Below, one piece after another: positions 23,125-32,121 of a DNA stretch of 64,000 nt (the first letter of the stretch is position 1; the number at the start of each line of letters is the position of its first letter). The DNA is from Polynucleobacter sp. AP-Kolm-20A-A1 (GTDB lineage: Bacteria; Pseudomonadota; Gammaproteobacteria; Burkholderiales; Burkholderiaceae). The DNA lies in contig NZ_CP061315.1 in NCBI RefSeq assembly GCF_018688315.1, positions 930,001 to 994,000 of the forward strand, read 5' to 3'. The position numbers and the translations under genes were made by a program. The notes under the pieces were generated by a model, which saw nothing but the letters and a program-made list of their open reading frames with translations, was not told where the DNA came from and made no database searches.

Positions 23125-23694
23125 GTGCTGAGCATCTTGAAATTAGACGCAGGTGGGATTCCCCAAGGTTGGGTTAATGCTGAAGAGGCTACTAAAAACT
23201 ACGCTGATAAGAGCGTTCTTTGGACTCTTGGTGAGCCCATCTTTAAAATGCGCGGCGGAATCTCTAGATCTAGCGGCCTCCAATCAATTATCGAGCTACA
23301 TTCTATTATTGCGGTTAAAGGAACGGCGAAGATCAATCTATTCGATGTTGTTCCTGTAATTACGCGACACAAATTATTTAAGCGAGATCGTGGTCTTTGC
23401 GCATATTGCGGAGATGCCATACATGAGAGTCAAGCAGAAGCTGAACACATCATCCCTAATAGTCGCGGCGGAAAATATAGTTGGATGAATTTAGTTATCT
23501 CATGTAGACCTTGCAATCAAAAGAAGGGGAATCGCACACCTGAGCAAGCCGGCATGAGTCTTCTTTATGCCCCTTACTTGCCAAGTCTTTATGAGGATAT
23601 GATTCTCAAAGGACGCAATATCTTGGCTGATCAGATGGACTTTCTTGCGGCGAACTTACCAAAAAATAGTCGTCTATTAGAGGGCGTACTCTGA
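23125..23694 (+). CDS. HNH endonuclease family protein
   Basis: A 189-residue protein with a C-terminal HNH nuclease fold. The zinc cysteines are Cys92/Cys95 (CAYC) and Cys127/Cys130 (CRPC), with AEHIIP (His108) and Asn122 for the active site, followed by NQKKGN. The start is GTG, preceded by a near-perfect Shine-Dalgarno AAAGGAGG at 23113-23120. The N-terminal about 80 residues are unassigned. HNH proteins of this size are common on proteobacterial chromosomes and need not be restriction enzymes. No methylase or toxin partner lies nearby. Confidence 0.85.
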   Translation: MLSILKLDAGGIPQGWVNAEEATKNYADKSVLWTLGEPIFKMRGGISRSSGLQSIIELHSIIAVKGTAKINLFDVVPVITRHKLFKRDRGLCAYCGDAIHESQAEAEHIIPNSRGGKYSWMNLVISCRPCNQKKGNRTPEQAGMSLLYAPYLPSLYEDMILKGRNILADQMDFLAANLPKNSRLLEGVL

Positions 23695-23732
23695 TTCTGC
23701 ATTGGTTGCCCAGCTTTAAAGATTTTGCGTGT

Positions 23733-24695
23733 ATGAAATCATTGCGGATCGTATTAACTGCATTGGCGCTTTCCTTGTTTGGGCACCTTATTCTTTTTTT
23801 TGGAATTCCATTCTTATCGTTCAATTCTGCCCCTCAGATTCCAGAGGATCTCATCATTCGCACAGAACTTAAGGTCGAACCCCCCAAAAAAATTCAAATG
23901 AGTAAGTCTTTAAAACAGACTCCTAAGCAAACAAGCAAAAGCTCACAAATAGCTGATGACAAGAGCCAAATACCTGGCGGGCAGGGCGGCTCCTTTGATC
24001 AACAGGGCGCAGCATTTAAGCTCCCTGAATCAGGGGTTATTTATTACGATTCTTACGTAGATGGGCAGAAATACCAAACTGGAGAAATTGACTGGATCAA
24101 TGAAGGCGGCAACTATCGCCTCTACATCTATATTCCCTATGCATTTGTTGGCCCGTTTGTATTTGAATCTCGGGGAACAATAGATTCATATGGAATTGCT
24201 CCTTTGATTTATTGGACTCAACGCGGAACTAAAAGCCCTCGCTATTCTAGATTCGATAGGAATGAAAAAGGGGAAGGGCAGATGTTTTTCTCGGAGAAGC
24301 CAGAGTTCACGCCCAAAATTCTCCCAGGTACCCAGGATCGTTTTAGTCTGCTATTTCAATTTGCCTCTTTGCTCAATGGGGACAATAAGATTGATGAGTC
24401 TGGCAGCATTCGCTCCATACCGGTAGTTGACTACAACACGCTTGAAATGTGGCAATTTAAAAGTTATGGCGAAAGTCTGTCTGATGATGTGCCTTCGCTG
24501 GGTAAGGCGGTAAATCGTCATTACGCCCTTATGCAACGCGAAAATGACCCCTACAAGAGGCAGGTAGATATTTGGTTCTCAAAGGACTTGGATTGGCTTC
24601 CTGGCCGCATTCGCTCTCTGGAATCCAATGGAAGGGTTTTAGAGTTGGTCTTTAAGCAGAGGAATCCGCTTCCAAGCCCTGCAAAGGTAAATTAA
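23733..24695 (+). CDS. DUF3108 domain protein with N-terminal membrane anchor
   Basis: A 320-residue protein. A basic N-terminus and hydrophobic helix (about 3-27) lead to a proline/lysine-rich linker with PPKKIQMSKSLKQTPKQ, a layout like TonB-type proteins. A beta-rich periplasmic DUF3108 domain follows (about 95-315: YDSYVDGQKYQTGEIDW to the end). I start at MKSLRIV; a TTG nine codons upstream is the alternative. The function of DUF3108 is not established; outer-membrane or envelope roles are suspected. It converges with the channel gene with eight bases between. Confidence 0.8.
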   Translation: MKSLRIVLTALALSLFGHLILFFGIPFLSFNSAPQIPEDLIIRTELKVEPPKKIQMSKSLKQTPKQTSKSSQIADDKSQIPGGQGGSFDQQGAAFKLPESGVIYYDSYVDGQKYQTGEIDWINEGGNYRLYIYIPYAFVGPFVFESRGTIDSYGIAPLIYWTQRGTKSPRYSRFDRNEKGEGQMFFSEKPEFTPKILPGTQDRFSLLFQFASLLNGDNKIDESGSIRSIPVVDYNTLEMWQFKSYGESLSDDVPSLGKAVNRHYALMQRENDPYKRQVDIWFSKDLDWLPGRIRSLESNGRVLELVFKQRNPLPSPAKVN

Positions 24696-24703
24696 TACAG
24701 CCT

Positions 24704-25228
24704 TTAAAAACCCGTTCCAGATCGTGGATTTTGATTTGTTCTGCCTAATAAAGCACCCATCATTGAATATAAGGCCGCCCCGGACATCGAGACAGCAAAT
24801 ATTCCCGAGAACGAGATGATGATGGGTAAAACCCTCCAGTGCTCAGATAGCGTGTAATCGCCATAACCAACGGTTGTATACATTTCACCGGCAAAGTAAA
24901 AGGTCTGAGGGTTGGTTGGGAATACCTTGAGTGCAACACATATATAGGCCCAGGCAATGATCTCGACAAAATGTACGGCAATGATCAACAAGATTGCTAT
25001 GAAGTAGGAAACAAAGTTCGCCCCATATACGCGTTTATTTTCGAGCTTCTGATCGATCCAGTGAAAGGTACCGGCAATCATCAAGACTGCTACACCGTGC
25101 AAAGTCAGCATCAAGCAAGCCAAAACCAATACTAGCCATATTTGACTGTTTCCCATGTCTGTATTGATCTCTGAGAAAAGAGTGTGGAAGCTAGGAAGGT
25201 CTGAATTACGAAGGAAGTCTAGAAACAT
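24704..25228 (-). CDS. Two-TM ion channel, K+-selective type
   Basis: A 174-residue membrane protein of the Ion_trans_2 type. Hydrophobic helices lie at about 30-54, 72-100 and 134-160. The pore loop before the last helix carries the potassium selectivity filter TTVGYGD (118-124). It has no cytosolic RCK/TrkA_N domain, so gating is unknown. The first helix makes it slightly longer than a minimal KcsA-like subunit. It follows the ankyrin gene by 73 bases on the same strand. Confidence 0.85.
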   Translation of the reverse strand: MFLDFLRNSDLPSFHTLFSEINTDMGNSQIWLVLVLACLMLTLHGVAVLMIAGTFHWIDQKLENKRVYGANFVSYFIAILLIIAVHFVEIIAWAYICVALKVFPTNPQTFYFAGEMYTTVGYGDYTLSEHWRVLPIIISFSGIFAVSMSGAALYSMMGALLGRTNQNPRSGTGF

Positions 25229-25301
25229 GGTTTTGCCATCAGGGTTGTACTACAGAAATATCTTATTTGACATAATAATGATTATACGCAGATAGACATT
25301 A

Positions 25302-26009
25302 TCAAGGTTTGGTTGGGGCGGCCTTCATATTGCTGACATAAGGCTGTTTATAAAGCTTAAGCCATCTGGCTCTGAGTCCATCTCCTATCCAAGGCTTTTC
25401 ATAGATGTCAGCAATGTCAATCGCTGTGAGGCCTAAGTTATTGCGTATTTGGATGTCTGCTCCTTTATCAAGGAGTAACTTTACTAATTGCTCATTACCC
25501 GACTGCACAGCCATCATTAAAGGCGTTGTTCCATTTAAGCTTCGTGAGTCTACGGTGGCGCCATTGGCGATTAAAAATTGAGCAATCTCAATATGGCCAT
25601 TCGTGCAGGCGTAATGCAATGGAGTCCAGCCGACATGGTCGACCATTGCTTTCTTTTGAAGCACAAAGGTCTTTACCAGCGGCAAATCACCATTAATTGA
25701 GGCGATCATGAGGGGTGTTTCACCATATTTATTAGATAAATCTACATCGGTCCGTTTATCGGCAAGAAGCAGCTCAATAACCGCATTTGACTTATCCTTT
25801 ATCGCCAAAATAAGCATTGGATTGCCTTTTGGGTCTGTTGTATTGGGGCTGACACCATTCTTTAACAGGGATTTAACCTCAGAGGCATCATCAAATTTTG
25901 CTGCCTTTGTGAATGCGGAAATTTGGTCTTCAGTTTGCCCAAATGAAGGCGAAATAAAGAGTGTTAAAAGGATTAAAAATGAAGCCGTTAACTTAAATAG
26001 AATTCTCAA
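25302..26009 (-). CDS. Secreted ankyrin-repeat protein
   Basis: A 235-residue protein with a signal peptide (about 1-24, ending SFGQ) followed by about five ankyrin repeats, each with the TPLHYACTNGH-type core (NGVSPNTTDPKGNPMLILA, YGETPLMIAS, WTPLHYAC, GTTPLMMAVQSG, LGLTAIDIA). It is probably a periplasmic protein-protein interaction module. The start codon is TTG, six bases after AGGGA, which overlaps the end of tatD. It is the last member of the mltG-tmk-holB-tatD unit. Ankyrin genes in this place occur in related betaproteobacteria; partner unknown. Confidence 0.85.
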   Translation of the reverse strand: MRILFKLTASFLILLTLFISPSFGQTEDQISAFTKAAKFDDASEVKSLLKNGVSPNTTDPKGNPMLILAIKDKSNAVIELLLADKRTDVDLSNKYGETPLMIASINGDLPLVKTFVLQKKAMVDHVGWTPLHYACTNGHIEIAQFLIANGATVDSRSLNGTTPLMMAVQSGNEQLVKLLLDKGADIQIRNNLGLTAIDIADIYEKPWIGDGLRARWLKLYKQPYVSNMKAAPTKP

Positions 26010-26011
26010 TA

Positions 26012-26797
26012 TTAATCCCTAATTATTTGAAAACATTGATAAAAATTATCCGATGTTTGCTTGGCTAGATCATCAACAGACACCCCCTTCAGATTGGCAA
26101 TAAATTCACCTACCTTGGATACCCAAGCGGGTTCGTTTGTCTTTCCGCGGTATGGAATGGGTGCCAAATACGGTGAATCTGTCTCAATCAGCATGCGATC
26201 TAAGGGTACCTGTATGCAGGTCTCCTGCAGATCTTTAGCGCTCTTAAAGGTCACAATCCCAGAAAAAGAGATAAAAAAACCCATTTCCATAGCTGCCCTG
26301 GCAACCTCAAAACTCTCTGTAAAGCAATGCATCACACCGCCAATGCGGTCTGCGCCCTCTTCTTTCAGGATCTTGATCGTATCCTCTGAAGCTGAGCGAG
26401 TATGAATAATGAGGGGCTTTTTAGAGGCAATAGATGCCCTAATATGAGTTCTAAAGCGCTCACGCTGCCATTCCATTGACTCATAGCTGCGATCTCCCAT
26501 ACGGTAATAGTCCAGACCAGTTTCACCAATGGCTACTATTTTGGGATGCTTTAAAGCGGTTTCTACCAAGAAATCAAAGCTTGGCTCAGGCGTATCCTCA
26601 TAATCAGGATGGACGCCCACTGAGGCATATAGATGAGAATGGTCTTGCGCCAGCTTCAAGACATTTGGAAAGTCGGGTAAATCTACCGAAACACACAGCG
26701 CATGACTAACTTTTGCGGCCTGCATGTTGGCGAGGACCTCAGGCAAGCGTGCTTGAAATTCCGGAAAATCGAGGTGGCAATGGGAGTCTATGAACAT
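26012..26797 (-). CDS. TatD family metal-dependent hydrolase
   Basis: A 261-residue TIM-barrel metallohydrolase of the TatD/YcfH family (putative 3'-5' exonuclease or DNase). Metal ligands are visible in FIDSHCHLD (N-terminus), GETGLDYY, IHTRSA, and MHCFTES; IETDSPYLAP lies near the C-terminus. Length fits. It sits downstream of holB, as ycfH does in E. coli. The pilZ gene often found between holB and tatD in related bacteria is absent here. Confidence 0.92.
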   Translation of the reverse strand: MFIDSHCHLDFPEFQARLPEVLANMQAAKVSHALCVSVDLPDFPNVLKLAQDHSHLYASVGVHPDYEDTPEPSFDFLVETALKHPKIVAIGETGLDYYRMGDRSYESMEWQRERFRTHIRASIASKKPLIIHTRSASEDTIKILKEEGADRIGGVMHCFTESFEVARAAMEMGFFISFSGIVTFKSAKDLQETCIQVPLDRMLIETDSPYLAPIPYRGKTNEPAWVSKVGEFIANLKGVSVDDLAKQTSDNFYQCFQIIRD

Positions 26798-26828
26798 GAC
26801 TCGCTATTTTAGTCTTCCTAGCGATAGC

Positions 26829-27965
26829 TTAACCGCCAAACAGCTGTTGGTATTGAGAAAGCAGCGCCTCTAGTTGAATTCGGTTAGCCAGTGGATGGTT
26901 CTCATGACGGCGAGCCTGCGTTAAGGATTTCCAAAAAGCGAGTAACTTTGGCAAATTCGCAGTCTTGGATAGATTTTGTAGGGTTGGAATGTGCTTTGGG
27001 TAGTAGCGGGGATCGCCTCCTTGCGCCACTGACTGAAGGTCCGAAACCCAGCGTTGCATCGTTGCCAATAAAAAGGAGTAGCGAGCCTTGTGAATTTTTT
27101 CAGCTGCATCAAGCCAGTTAATGCGGGCACCTTGCGACATCGATTGAAGTAAATAACGCGAGGCTTGAATAGAAATGGTTAATTCATCCTTCTCATCTTT
27201 GTTGTGGCGCGCAACCAAAGATTCCAGCACTGAAAATGGTGCCCCGCCCTGCTCATCATAAATTGTTTCGATATCAGCATCGGCCATCTTTAAGCCGGAG
27301 ATGCCTTGAACTTTATCCCGCAGCCAATCTAAGCCAAGCTGACGATCTGGGCGAGGAGCTGTTAGCAAACGACAGCGGGAGCGAATGGTGGGCAATACCC
27401 GATCAACACGATCTGCTAGCAACAGAAAGATGGTGTTTGGCGGTGGCTCCTCAAGTGATTTGAGTAATGTGTTTGCCGAATCAGAACGCAACATCTCTAG
27501 CGGGTAGATCAAAATAATTCGGTTTCCGCCGCGATGAGAGCCTATAGAGAGGCATTCAATCGCGCCACGAGTTTCCTCGATAGAGATATTCTTCTTCTCT
27601 TTCTTTTCGCTGGCCTCTCCATCACCTTCATCACGTGCAGCTCGCCCTTTTTTGGGAGCATCATCGCCCTCATATTCGGCGTGGGGTAATAGCTTGCGGT
27701 GAGTCTCAGGTACTAGAGAAATAAAGTCGGGATGATTGCCGGTATTAAACCAATGACATGCCTCGCATTGGTTGCACGGTTTTTGAGTACCTTGACTACT
27801 CTCACATAAAAGCGCCTTGGCTAGTTCAACTGCAAAAGGAAATTTCCCGATACCAGATTGACCATGCAGCAAGATCGCATTAGGAAGATTTTCGAAGTCC
27901 AGACTATTCCATAGCGATTGCAGCCATGGGGCAATATGAGAATTTTCGTGTTCAATGGTAAGCAT
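26829..27965 (-). CDS. holB: DNA polymerase III subunit delta'
   Basis: A 378-residue clamp-loader subunit. The AAA+ fold begins with NAILLHGQSGIGK (about 29-41). The zinc module has CNQCEACHW, and the sensor region lies around LLKSLEEPPPNTIFLLLADRVDRVLPTIRSRC. A highly charged insertion (about 109-130, rich in Lys/Glu/Asp) between the zinc module and the rest is a lineage feature. It is nine bases downstream of tmk in the conserved mltG-tmk-holB order. Confidence 0.94.
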   Translation of the reverse strand: MLTIEHENSHIAPWLQSLWNSLDFENLPNAILLHGQSGIGKFPFAVELAKALLCESSQGTQKPCNQCEACHWFNTGNHPDFISLVPETHRKLLPHAEYEGDDAPKKGRAARDEGDGEASEKKEKKNISIEETRGAIECLSIGSHRGGNRIILIYPLEMLRSDSANTLLKSLEEPPPNTIFLLLADRVDRVLPTIRSRCRLLTAPRPDRQLGLDWLRDKVQGISGLKMADADIETIYDEQGGAPFSVLESLVARHNKDEKDELTISIQASRYLLQSMSQGARINWLDAAEKIHKARYSFLLATMQRWVSDLQSVAQGGDPRYYPKHIPTLQNLSKTANLPKLLAFWKSLTQARRHENHPLANRIQLEALLSQYQQLFGG

Positions 27966-27974
27966 ACGAACGAC

Positions 27975-28613
27975 TTAAATCTTAATCTCTATTGACTGCA
28001 AATCACCCCAAATGAATTCCGGAGTTTTGGTTGCATCAACTAAATAGAAACGCTTGGGATCCTCTTTTGCGCGACGAAGATATTCTTGACGTACCTTTTC
28101 AAAAAAATTCAAATCCATTTTTTCAAACTTATCGGGCGCCCTTACCTTCGATCTACGCCCCTCGGCAACCTCGCCAGGAAGATCAAATAGGATGGTTAAA
28201 TTTGGCTGAAGTAGCTTGCCATCGGCACTTCCTTGTACCCAGCGCTCTAATTCATTGAGCTTATGGATGCTAAGGCCACGTCCACCGCCTTGATAAGCAA
28301 AGCTCGCATCTGTAAAGCGATCTGAAATCACAATCTTTCCGGCGGCAAGGGCCGGCTCAATGACTTGAGCGATATGTTCGCGTCTAGCAGCAAACATTAA
28401 TAACGCTTCAGTCTCAAGATTCATTGGTTCATCAAGTAGCAGGCTACGAAGTTTTTCGCCTAAAGGTGTACCACCGGGCTCCCTTGTCAAAACAACTTCT
28501 CTATCCGGAAAGCGCTCTTGCATCAGCTTGCAAAATGCTTCTACGTGGGTACTTTTTCCGGCGCCGTCTATGCCCTCAAAGCTGATGAAATAACCTGGAA
28601 AAATTGTTGTCAT
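27975..28613 (-). CDS. tmk: Thymidylate kinase
   Basis: A 212-residue kinase making dTDP from dTMP for DNA synthesis. The P-loop is [12 protein letters not shown] near the N-terminus; the DR-type motif is [14 protein letters not shown], and [17 protein letters not shown] binds the nucleotide. It lies eight bases after mltG and nine before holB. Length and motifs are typical. Confidence 0.97.
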   Translation of the reverse strand: MTTIFPGYFISFEGIDGAGKSTHVEAFCKLMQERFPDREVVLTREPGGTPLGEKLRSLLLDEPMNLETEALLMFAARREHIAQVIEPALAAGKIVISDRFTDASFAYQGGGRGLSIHKLNELERWVQGSADGKLLQPNLTILFDLPGEVAEGRRSKVRAPDKFEKMDLNFFEKVRQEYLRRAKEDPKRFYLVDATKTPEFIWGDLQSIEIKI

Positions 28614-28621
28614 AAAAATTT

Positions 28622-29695
28622 CTATTGATTGGCTTTATTTTGACTTGATTTACGTTGATAGCGATCTACGGCCTCTTCATGTTGACTTAAATTATGAGAG
28701 AAGTGACTTGTTCCATCCCCTTTAGCTACAAAATATAAGACATTGCTTTTTTCTGGATGAGCCGAAGCCTGAATAGACTCCATGCTCGGCATTGAGATCG
28801 GGGTTGGTGGTAAACCTTTGTGCATATAGGTATTGTAGGGACTGTCCTTGCGAAGATCCGCTTTGCGTAAATTCCCATCAAATTTAGGTCCAATTCCATA
28901 AATGACGGTTGGATCAGTCTGTAAAGGCATATTTTTATTAAGTCGATTCACAAAAACTGCTGAAATCAAGCCCCTATCGCTGGAACGCCCAGTTTCTTTT
29001 TCGACAATAGAGGCCAGGATTAATAGTTGATATGGCGTTTGTAGCGGTAGGCCTTCGGCCTTTTGATCCCAAATTTTTATTAATTGCTTTTGCATTGCTT
29101 GTGAGGCCCTGCGATAGATATTGAGATCTGGTTCGTCTGGATCAAAAATGTAGGTATCGGGTAAAAATATGCCCTCAGCATTTGCATAGCTTAAGTTCAG
29201 GCTCTGCAGCAAATCCTTGGTAGTCATTCCTTTAGTTTGGTGAATTAAGGCTGGATGTGCATCTACAAGAGCGCGTAATTGCCATATTGTCATTCCCGGA
29301 ATAATGGCAATGCTCTCTCGGACCCTATCCCCGCGCGCGATCTGCAAAAGGACTTTCCCTAAGCTTGCTCCAGTTGGTAAAAGATAGGTTCCTGGTTTTA
29401 GCTTGGAGCCTATAAATAGAGCCTTAGCGGATATCTGAAAGCTATAGATGCCTACCGAAATACCTTGCGCTTGAAGTTGATCCGCAATACTCCGCAAGCC
29501 TGACTGCGGCTTAATTTGAATCTTGTACTGAGGTGAACCGACGATATTAGAATCTTTGGGTACAACCGGTAATAAGAAAATGGCGCCGTAGAAGATGCAC
29601 GCCAGAATGGCGGCAATCGAGAGTAATGTTTTTAACCCTTTGACGTTGAGCCGCTTTTTTCTAAAAAACGATCTCCTCTGAATTTTTCTGCTCAT
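28622..29695 (-). CDS. mltG: Endolytic murein transglycosylase MltG
   Basis: A 357-residue YceG/MltG protein that cuts nascent glycan strands and so limits their length. A basic N-terminus ([14 protein letters not shown]) precedes a single membrane helix (about 23-46). A LysM-like region follows, then the catalytic domain with the essential Glu in [12 protein letters not shown] and the conserved DPTVIYG and SPYNTY...GLPPTPI blocks. It heads the minus-strand mltG-tmk-holB-tatD-ankyrin operon and is divergent from ygfZ over a 20-base gap. Confidence 0.95.
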   Translation of the reverse strand: MSRKIQRRSFFRKKRLNVKGLKTLLSIAAILACIFYGAIFLLPVVPKDSNIVGSPQYKIQIKPQSGLRSIADQLQAQGISVGIYSFQISAKALFIGSKLKPGTYLLPTGASLGKVLLQIARGDRVRESIAIIPGMTIWQLRALVDAHPALIHQTKGMTTKDLLQSLNLSYANAEGIFLPDTYIFDPDEPDLNIYRRASQAMQKQLIKIWDQKAEGLPLQTPYQLLILASIVEKETGRSSDRGLISAVFVNRLNKNMPLQTDPTVIYGIGPKFDGNLRKADLRKDSPYNTYMHKGLPPTPISMPSMESIQASAHPEKSNVLYFVAKGDGTSHFSHNLSQHEEAVDRYQRKSSQNKANQ

Positions 29696-29715
29696 CAGGC
29701 TATGATAAAAGGGTC
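29696..29715. promoter_or_regulatory. Overlapping divergent -10 boxes of mltG and ygfZ
   Basis: The whole 20-base gap holds the symmetric heptamer TATGATA (29701-29707). On the minus strand it reads TATCAT ending six bases before the mltG ATG. On the plus strand it reads TATGAT ending nine bases before the ygfZ ATG. Both transcripts would be leaderless or nearly so, and the two promoters physically overlap. Confidence 0.45.
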
Positions 29716-30717
29716 ATGACTAATTCCCCCCAAAAACCCCTGCTTTCTGGACAATTTAACCCCCATAAACCATGCCAATTGCCGCAATGGGGCTTAATTA
29801 TGGTTGAGGGTGCTGATGCTGCCACCTTTTTACAGAACCAGTTAAGCAATTCTGTTTTGAGTCTAAAGGTCACCCAACCGACTGAAGTCGCTAAATATAA
29901 TGACGCAGTAAGGCTGATTGGCTATTGCAACCCCAAAGGCAGACTTTTAGCTAGTGCTTGGGTTGGACTTTTTCCTTCCGAAGGATCATCAGAGGATCGC
30001 TTTGGATTATTTATATCAGCAGATATCGCTTCGTCTGTAGCGAAGCGCTTATCTATGTTTGTTCTCCGTTCAAAAGTGAAGGTTTTGGATGTTTCTAGCA
30101 AATACACAATTTCTTGCTTGGTCGGAAGTGACGAGCAAATATCTGGCGTTAGCTTAGGTGCGGAGCAGCTTGGTTTGCGTCTACCAGATGTGTTGTTGAG
30201 CGAACAAACTTTGGCAAGGATTTTGATTGCCGATCCAGGCAACAATGACCTCAACTTTGACGAAGAAAATTTGAGCAACTGGAATTATCTTGAAGTGATC
30301 AGCGCTATACCAAGAATTGTTCTAGCAACCCAAGAACAGTTTGTGCCTCAAATGATTAACTTTGAATCCGTTGCTGGCGTAGACTTTAAAAAAGGCTGCT
30401 ATCCAGGCCAAGAAATAGTGGCGCGCAGTCAATATCGTGGTGCAATTAAAAGAAGACTCCAGCTTGCTCACTGTTCTACAGAGAGGATAGATCTAGCTTT
30501 ACTCGTACCCGGTACCGAAATCTTTCATTCCGATGATCCATCTCAGCCTGCAGGCATGGTTGTTCTAGCATCAGAAAATCCAATCGAATTGCATAGGGCT
30601 GATCTACAAATTGAATGCAAATTAGACGCTCTAGAAAGTGGAAATTTATATCTTGGTAGCTCTCAAGGACCTGTGTTAAAAATAGATGTATTGCCCTACC
30701 CGCTACTGGAAATCTAA
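29716..30717 (+). CDS. ygfZ: YgfZ/GcvT-like folate-binding protein
   Basis: A 333-residue tetrahydrofolate-binding protein that helps repair or assemble certain Fe-S clusters. The signature KGCYPGQEIVARSQYRG (about 223-240), with its conserved Cys, is diagnostic. The N-terminal GcvT-like domain includes GADAATFLQNQLSNSV. In many bacteria ygfZ is found near mltG/yceG, as here. The TANGO2-family gene follows by eight bases. Confidence 0.92.
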   Translation: MTNSPQKPLLSGQFNPHKPCQLPQWGLIMVEGADAATFLQNQLSNSVLSLKVTQPTEVAKYNDAVRLIGYCNPKGRLLASAWVGLFPSEGSSEDRFGLFISADIASSVAKRLSMFVLRSKVKVLDVSSKYTISCLVGSDEQISGVSLGAEQLGLRLPDVLLSEQTLARILIADPGNNDLNFDEENLSNWNYLEVISAIPRIVLATQEQFVPQMINFESVAGVDFKKGCYPGQEIVARSQYRGAIKRRLQLAHCSTERIDLALLVPGTEIFHSDDPSQPAGMVVLASENPIELHRADLQIECKLDALESGNLYLGSSQGPVLKIDVLPYPLLEI

Positions 30718-30725
30718 GCTTAAAA

Positions 30726-31583
30726 ATGTGCCTCATCCTATTTGCCTGGAAATCTCACCCAGACTACCCGTTAGTGGTGGCAGCAAATCGCGATGAGTTT
30801 TACGATCGCGATACCGAGGGAGTGGCCTGGTGGGCTGAGCACCCACACATTCTGGCAGGCAAAGATCGCGCCGATGTATTGGGCAGTCCTGGTACATGGC
30901 TGGGCTTTACCAAAACCGGTAGGTTTGCTGCCGTAACAAATGTAAGAGCCCCAAGCGAAAAAAATCCTGATGCGAGAACCCGCGGCGAACTTTCATTAAC
31001 GTACTTGACTGGCAAAGATCGCCCAGTTGATTTCATTCAAAACAATGCCAAACGCTTTCAACAGTACAACGGTTTTAATTTGCTGATGGCAGATTTCAGT
31101 GATCCTGCAAATGCCGAAATGCATTGGGTAAGCAATCGCATGGCAATGGGGCAAAGTATTCGTCCTCGAAAAATTTTCCCTGAGCAAGCCCTAGAGGCTG
31201 GAGTTTATGGTTTATCAAACGCTATGTTGGATACACCCTGGCCTAAGGTCAATCATCGTGTCGCCGCATTTGCGCAAGCATTGGCAATGGACCAAGGCCA
31301 ATTAAAAAATGTCGATCAATACCTCAAGTTACTAGCTGATACACATCCGGCGAGCGATCATGAGTTACCCAATACGGGTGTAAGTAAAGAATGGGAAAAA
31401 GCGTTGTCGCCAGCGTTTGTTAAAACCCCCTCCTATGGAACTCGTTCAAGCACGGTCCTAAGAGTTCGTAGGGATGGTCAATTTGAGATGGTTGAAAGGC
31501 GTTTCGATGCAACGGGCACTATTGGGCACGATGTCATCACCGGAGCCCTAAGCGCAGTGCCGGGCTCTAATCTGTCCGTCTAA
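30726..31583 (+). CDS. TANGO2/NRDE family protein
   Basis: A 285-residue protein of the NRDE family. It begins MCLILFAWKSHPDYPLVVAANRDEF, with Cys2 positioned like an Ntn-hydrolase nucleophile and the name-giving NRDE motif at about 21-24. The GTWLGF stretch and the C-terminal YGTRSSTVL are also typical. Human TANGO2 is linked to lipid and haem metabolism; the bacterial role is not settled. It is probably co-transcribed with ygfZ and converges with the thioesterase gene (adjacent stop codons). Confidence 0.88.
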   Translation: MCLILFAWKSHPDYPLVVAANRDEFYDRDTEGVAWWAEHPHILAGKDRADVLGSPGTWLGFTKTGRFAAVTNVRAPSEKNPDARTRGELSLTYLTGKDRPVDFIQNNAKRFQQYNGFNLLMADFSDPANAEMHWVSNRMAMGQSIRPRKIFPEQALEAGVYGLSNAMLDTPWPKVNHRVAAFAQALAMDQGQLKNVDQYLKLLADTHPASDHELPNTGVSKEWEKALSPAFVKTPSYGTRSSTVLRVRRDGQFEMVERRFDATGTIGHDVITGALSAVPGSNLSV

Positions 31584-32066
31584 TTATCGTGAGCGCTGAT
31601 CGTCGTTTACAACACGTTCACCATCAGCATTTCGAGTTGCTAGGCGCTTAAGATACTTAAATGTGCCTGTAGCCATGCAACATACCTCACCTTGATCGTT
31701 GTACAACTTAGCTTCACAGAAAGCCATGGTTGCTGTGCGGCGTACCGTATCTGCTTTGACGCGCAGAACACCATTAGCGGCCTGCATAAAGTTATTCTTT
31801 AATTCTATTGTCACAACACTGCGATCACCTGGATCTCCAGATCTAGCGGCAACCGCCATGGCAACATCCATTAGGGTAAGCAAAACCCCACCATGAGCTA
31901 CTTCCCAGGTATTGGTGTGCTCGGGCTTCAAGGCGAGCAGTATTTCGCCCTTGCCCATTTCCGCGCTTAAACATCTCACACCCAAAAGCTTTAGAAAAGG
32001 GACATTGAGTTCTTCACCTAAATTAGCGAGCTGGGTTTGGGGGTTAATTTGGACTTGTTTGTTCAT
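31584..32066 (-). CDS. PaaI-family hotdog thioesterase
   Basis: A 160-residue single hotdog-fold protein. The motif WEVAHGGVLLTLMDVAMAVAA matches the PaaI/4HBT acyl-CoA thioesterase family, with HGG and the catalytic Asp in LMD. NNFMQAANGVLRVKADTVRR forms the second half. The acyl-CoA substrate is unknown. It is divergent from selO, with 55 bases between start codons. Confidence 0.88.
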   Translation of the reverse strand: MNKQVQINPQTQLANLGEELNVPFLKLLGVRCLSAEMGKGEILLALKPEHTNTWEVAHGGVLLTLMDVAMAVAARSGDPGDRSVVTIELKNNFMQAANGVLRVKADTVRRTATMAFCEAKLYNDQGEVCCMATGTFKYLKRLATRNADGERVVNDDQRSR

Positions 32067-32078
32067 ATTTTGATTTTA
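32067..32078 (-). promoter_or_regulatory. Putative thioesterase -10 box, leaderless-type spacing
   Basis: TAAAAT on the minus strand (32073-32078) ends six bases before the ATG at 32066. No Shine-Dalgarno is seen. Confidence 0.45.
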
Positions 32079-32108
32079 GAGGCTTGTACGCGAATATGGA
32101 AATCCCCA

Positions 32109-32121
32109 TAGAATAAGTTCT
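32109..32121 (+). promoter_or_regulatory. Putative selO -10 box, leaderless-type spacing
   Basis: TAGAAT (32109-32114) ends seven bases before the selO ATG at 32122, with no Shine-Dalgarno between them. The -35 is weak (TTGTAC about 19 bases upstream). Confidence 0.4.
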
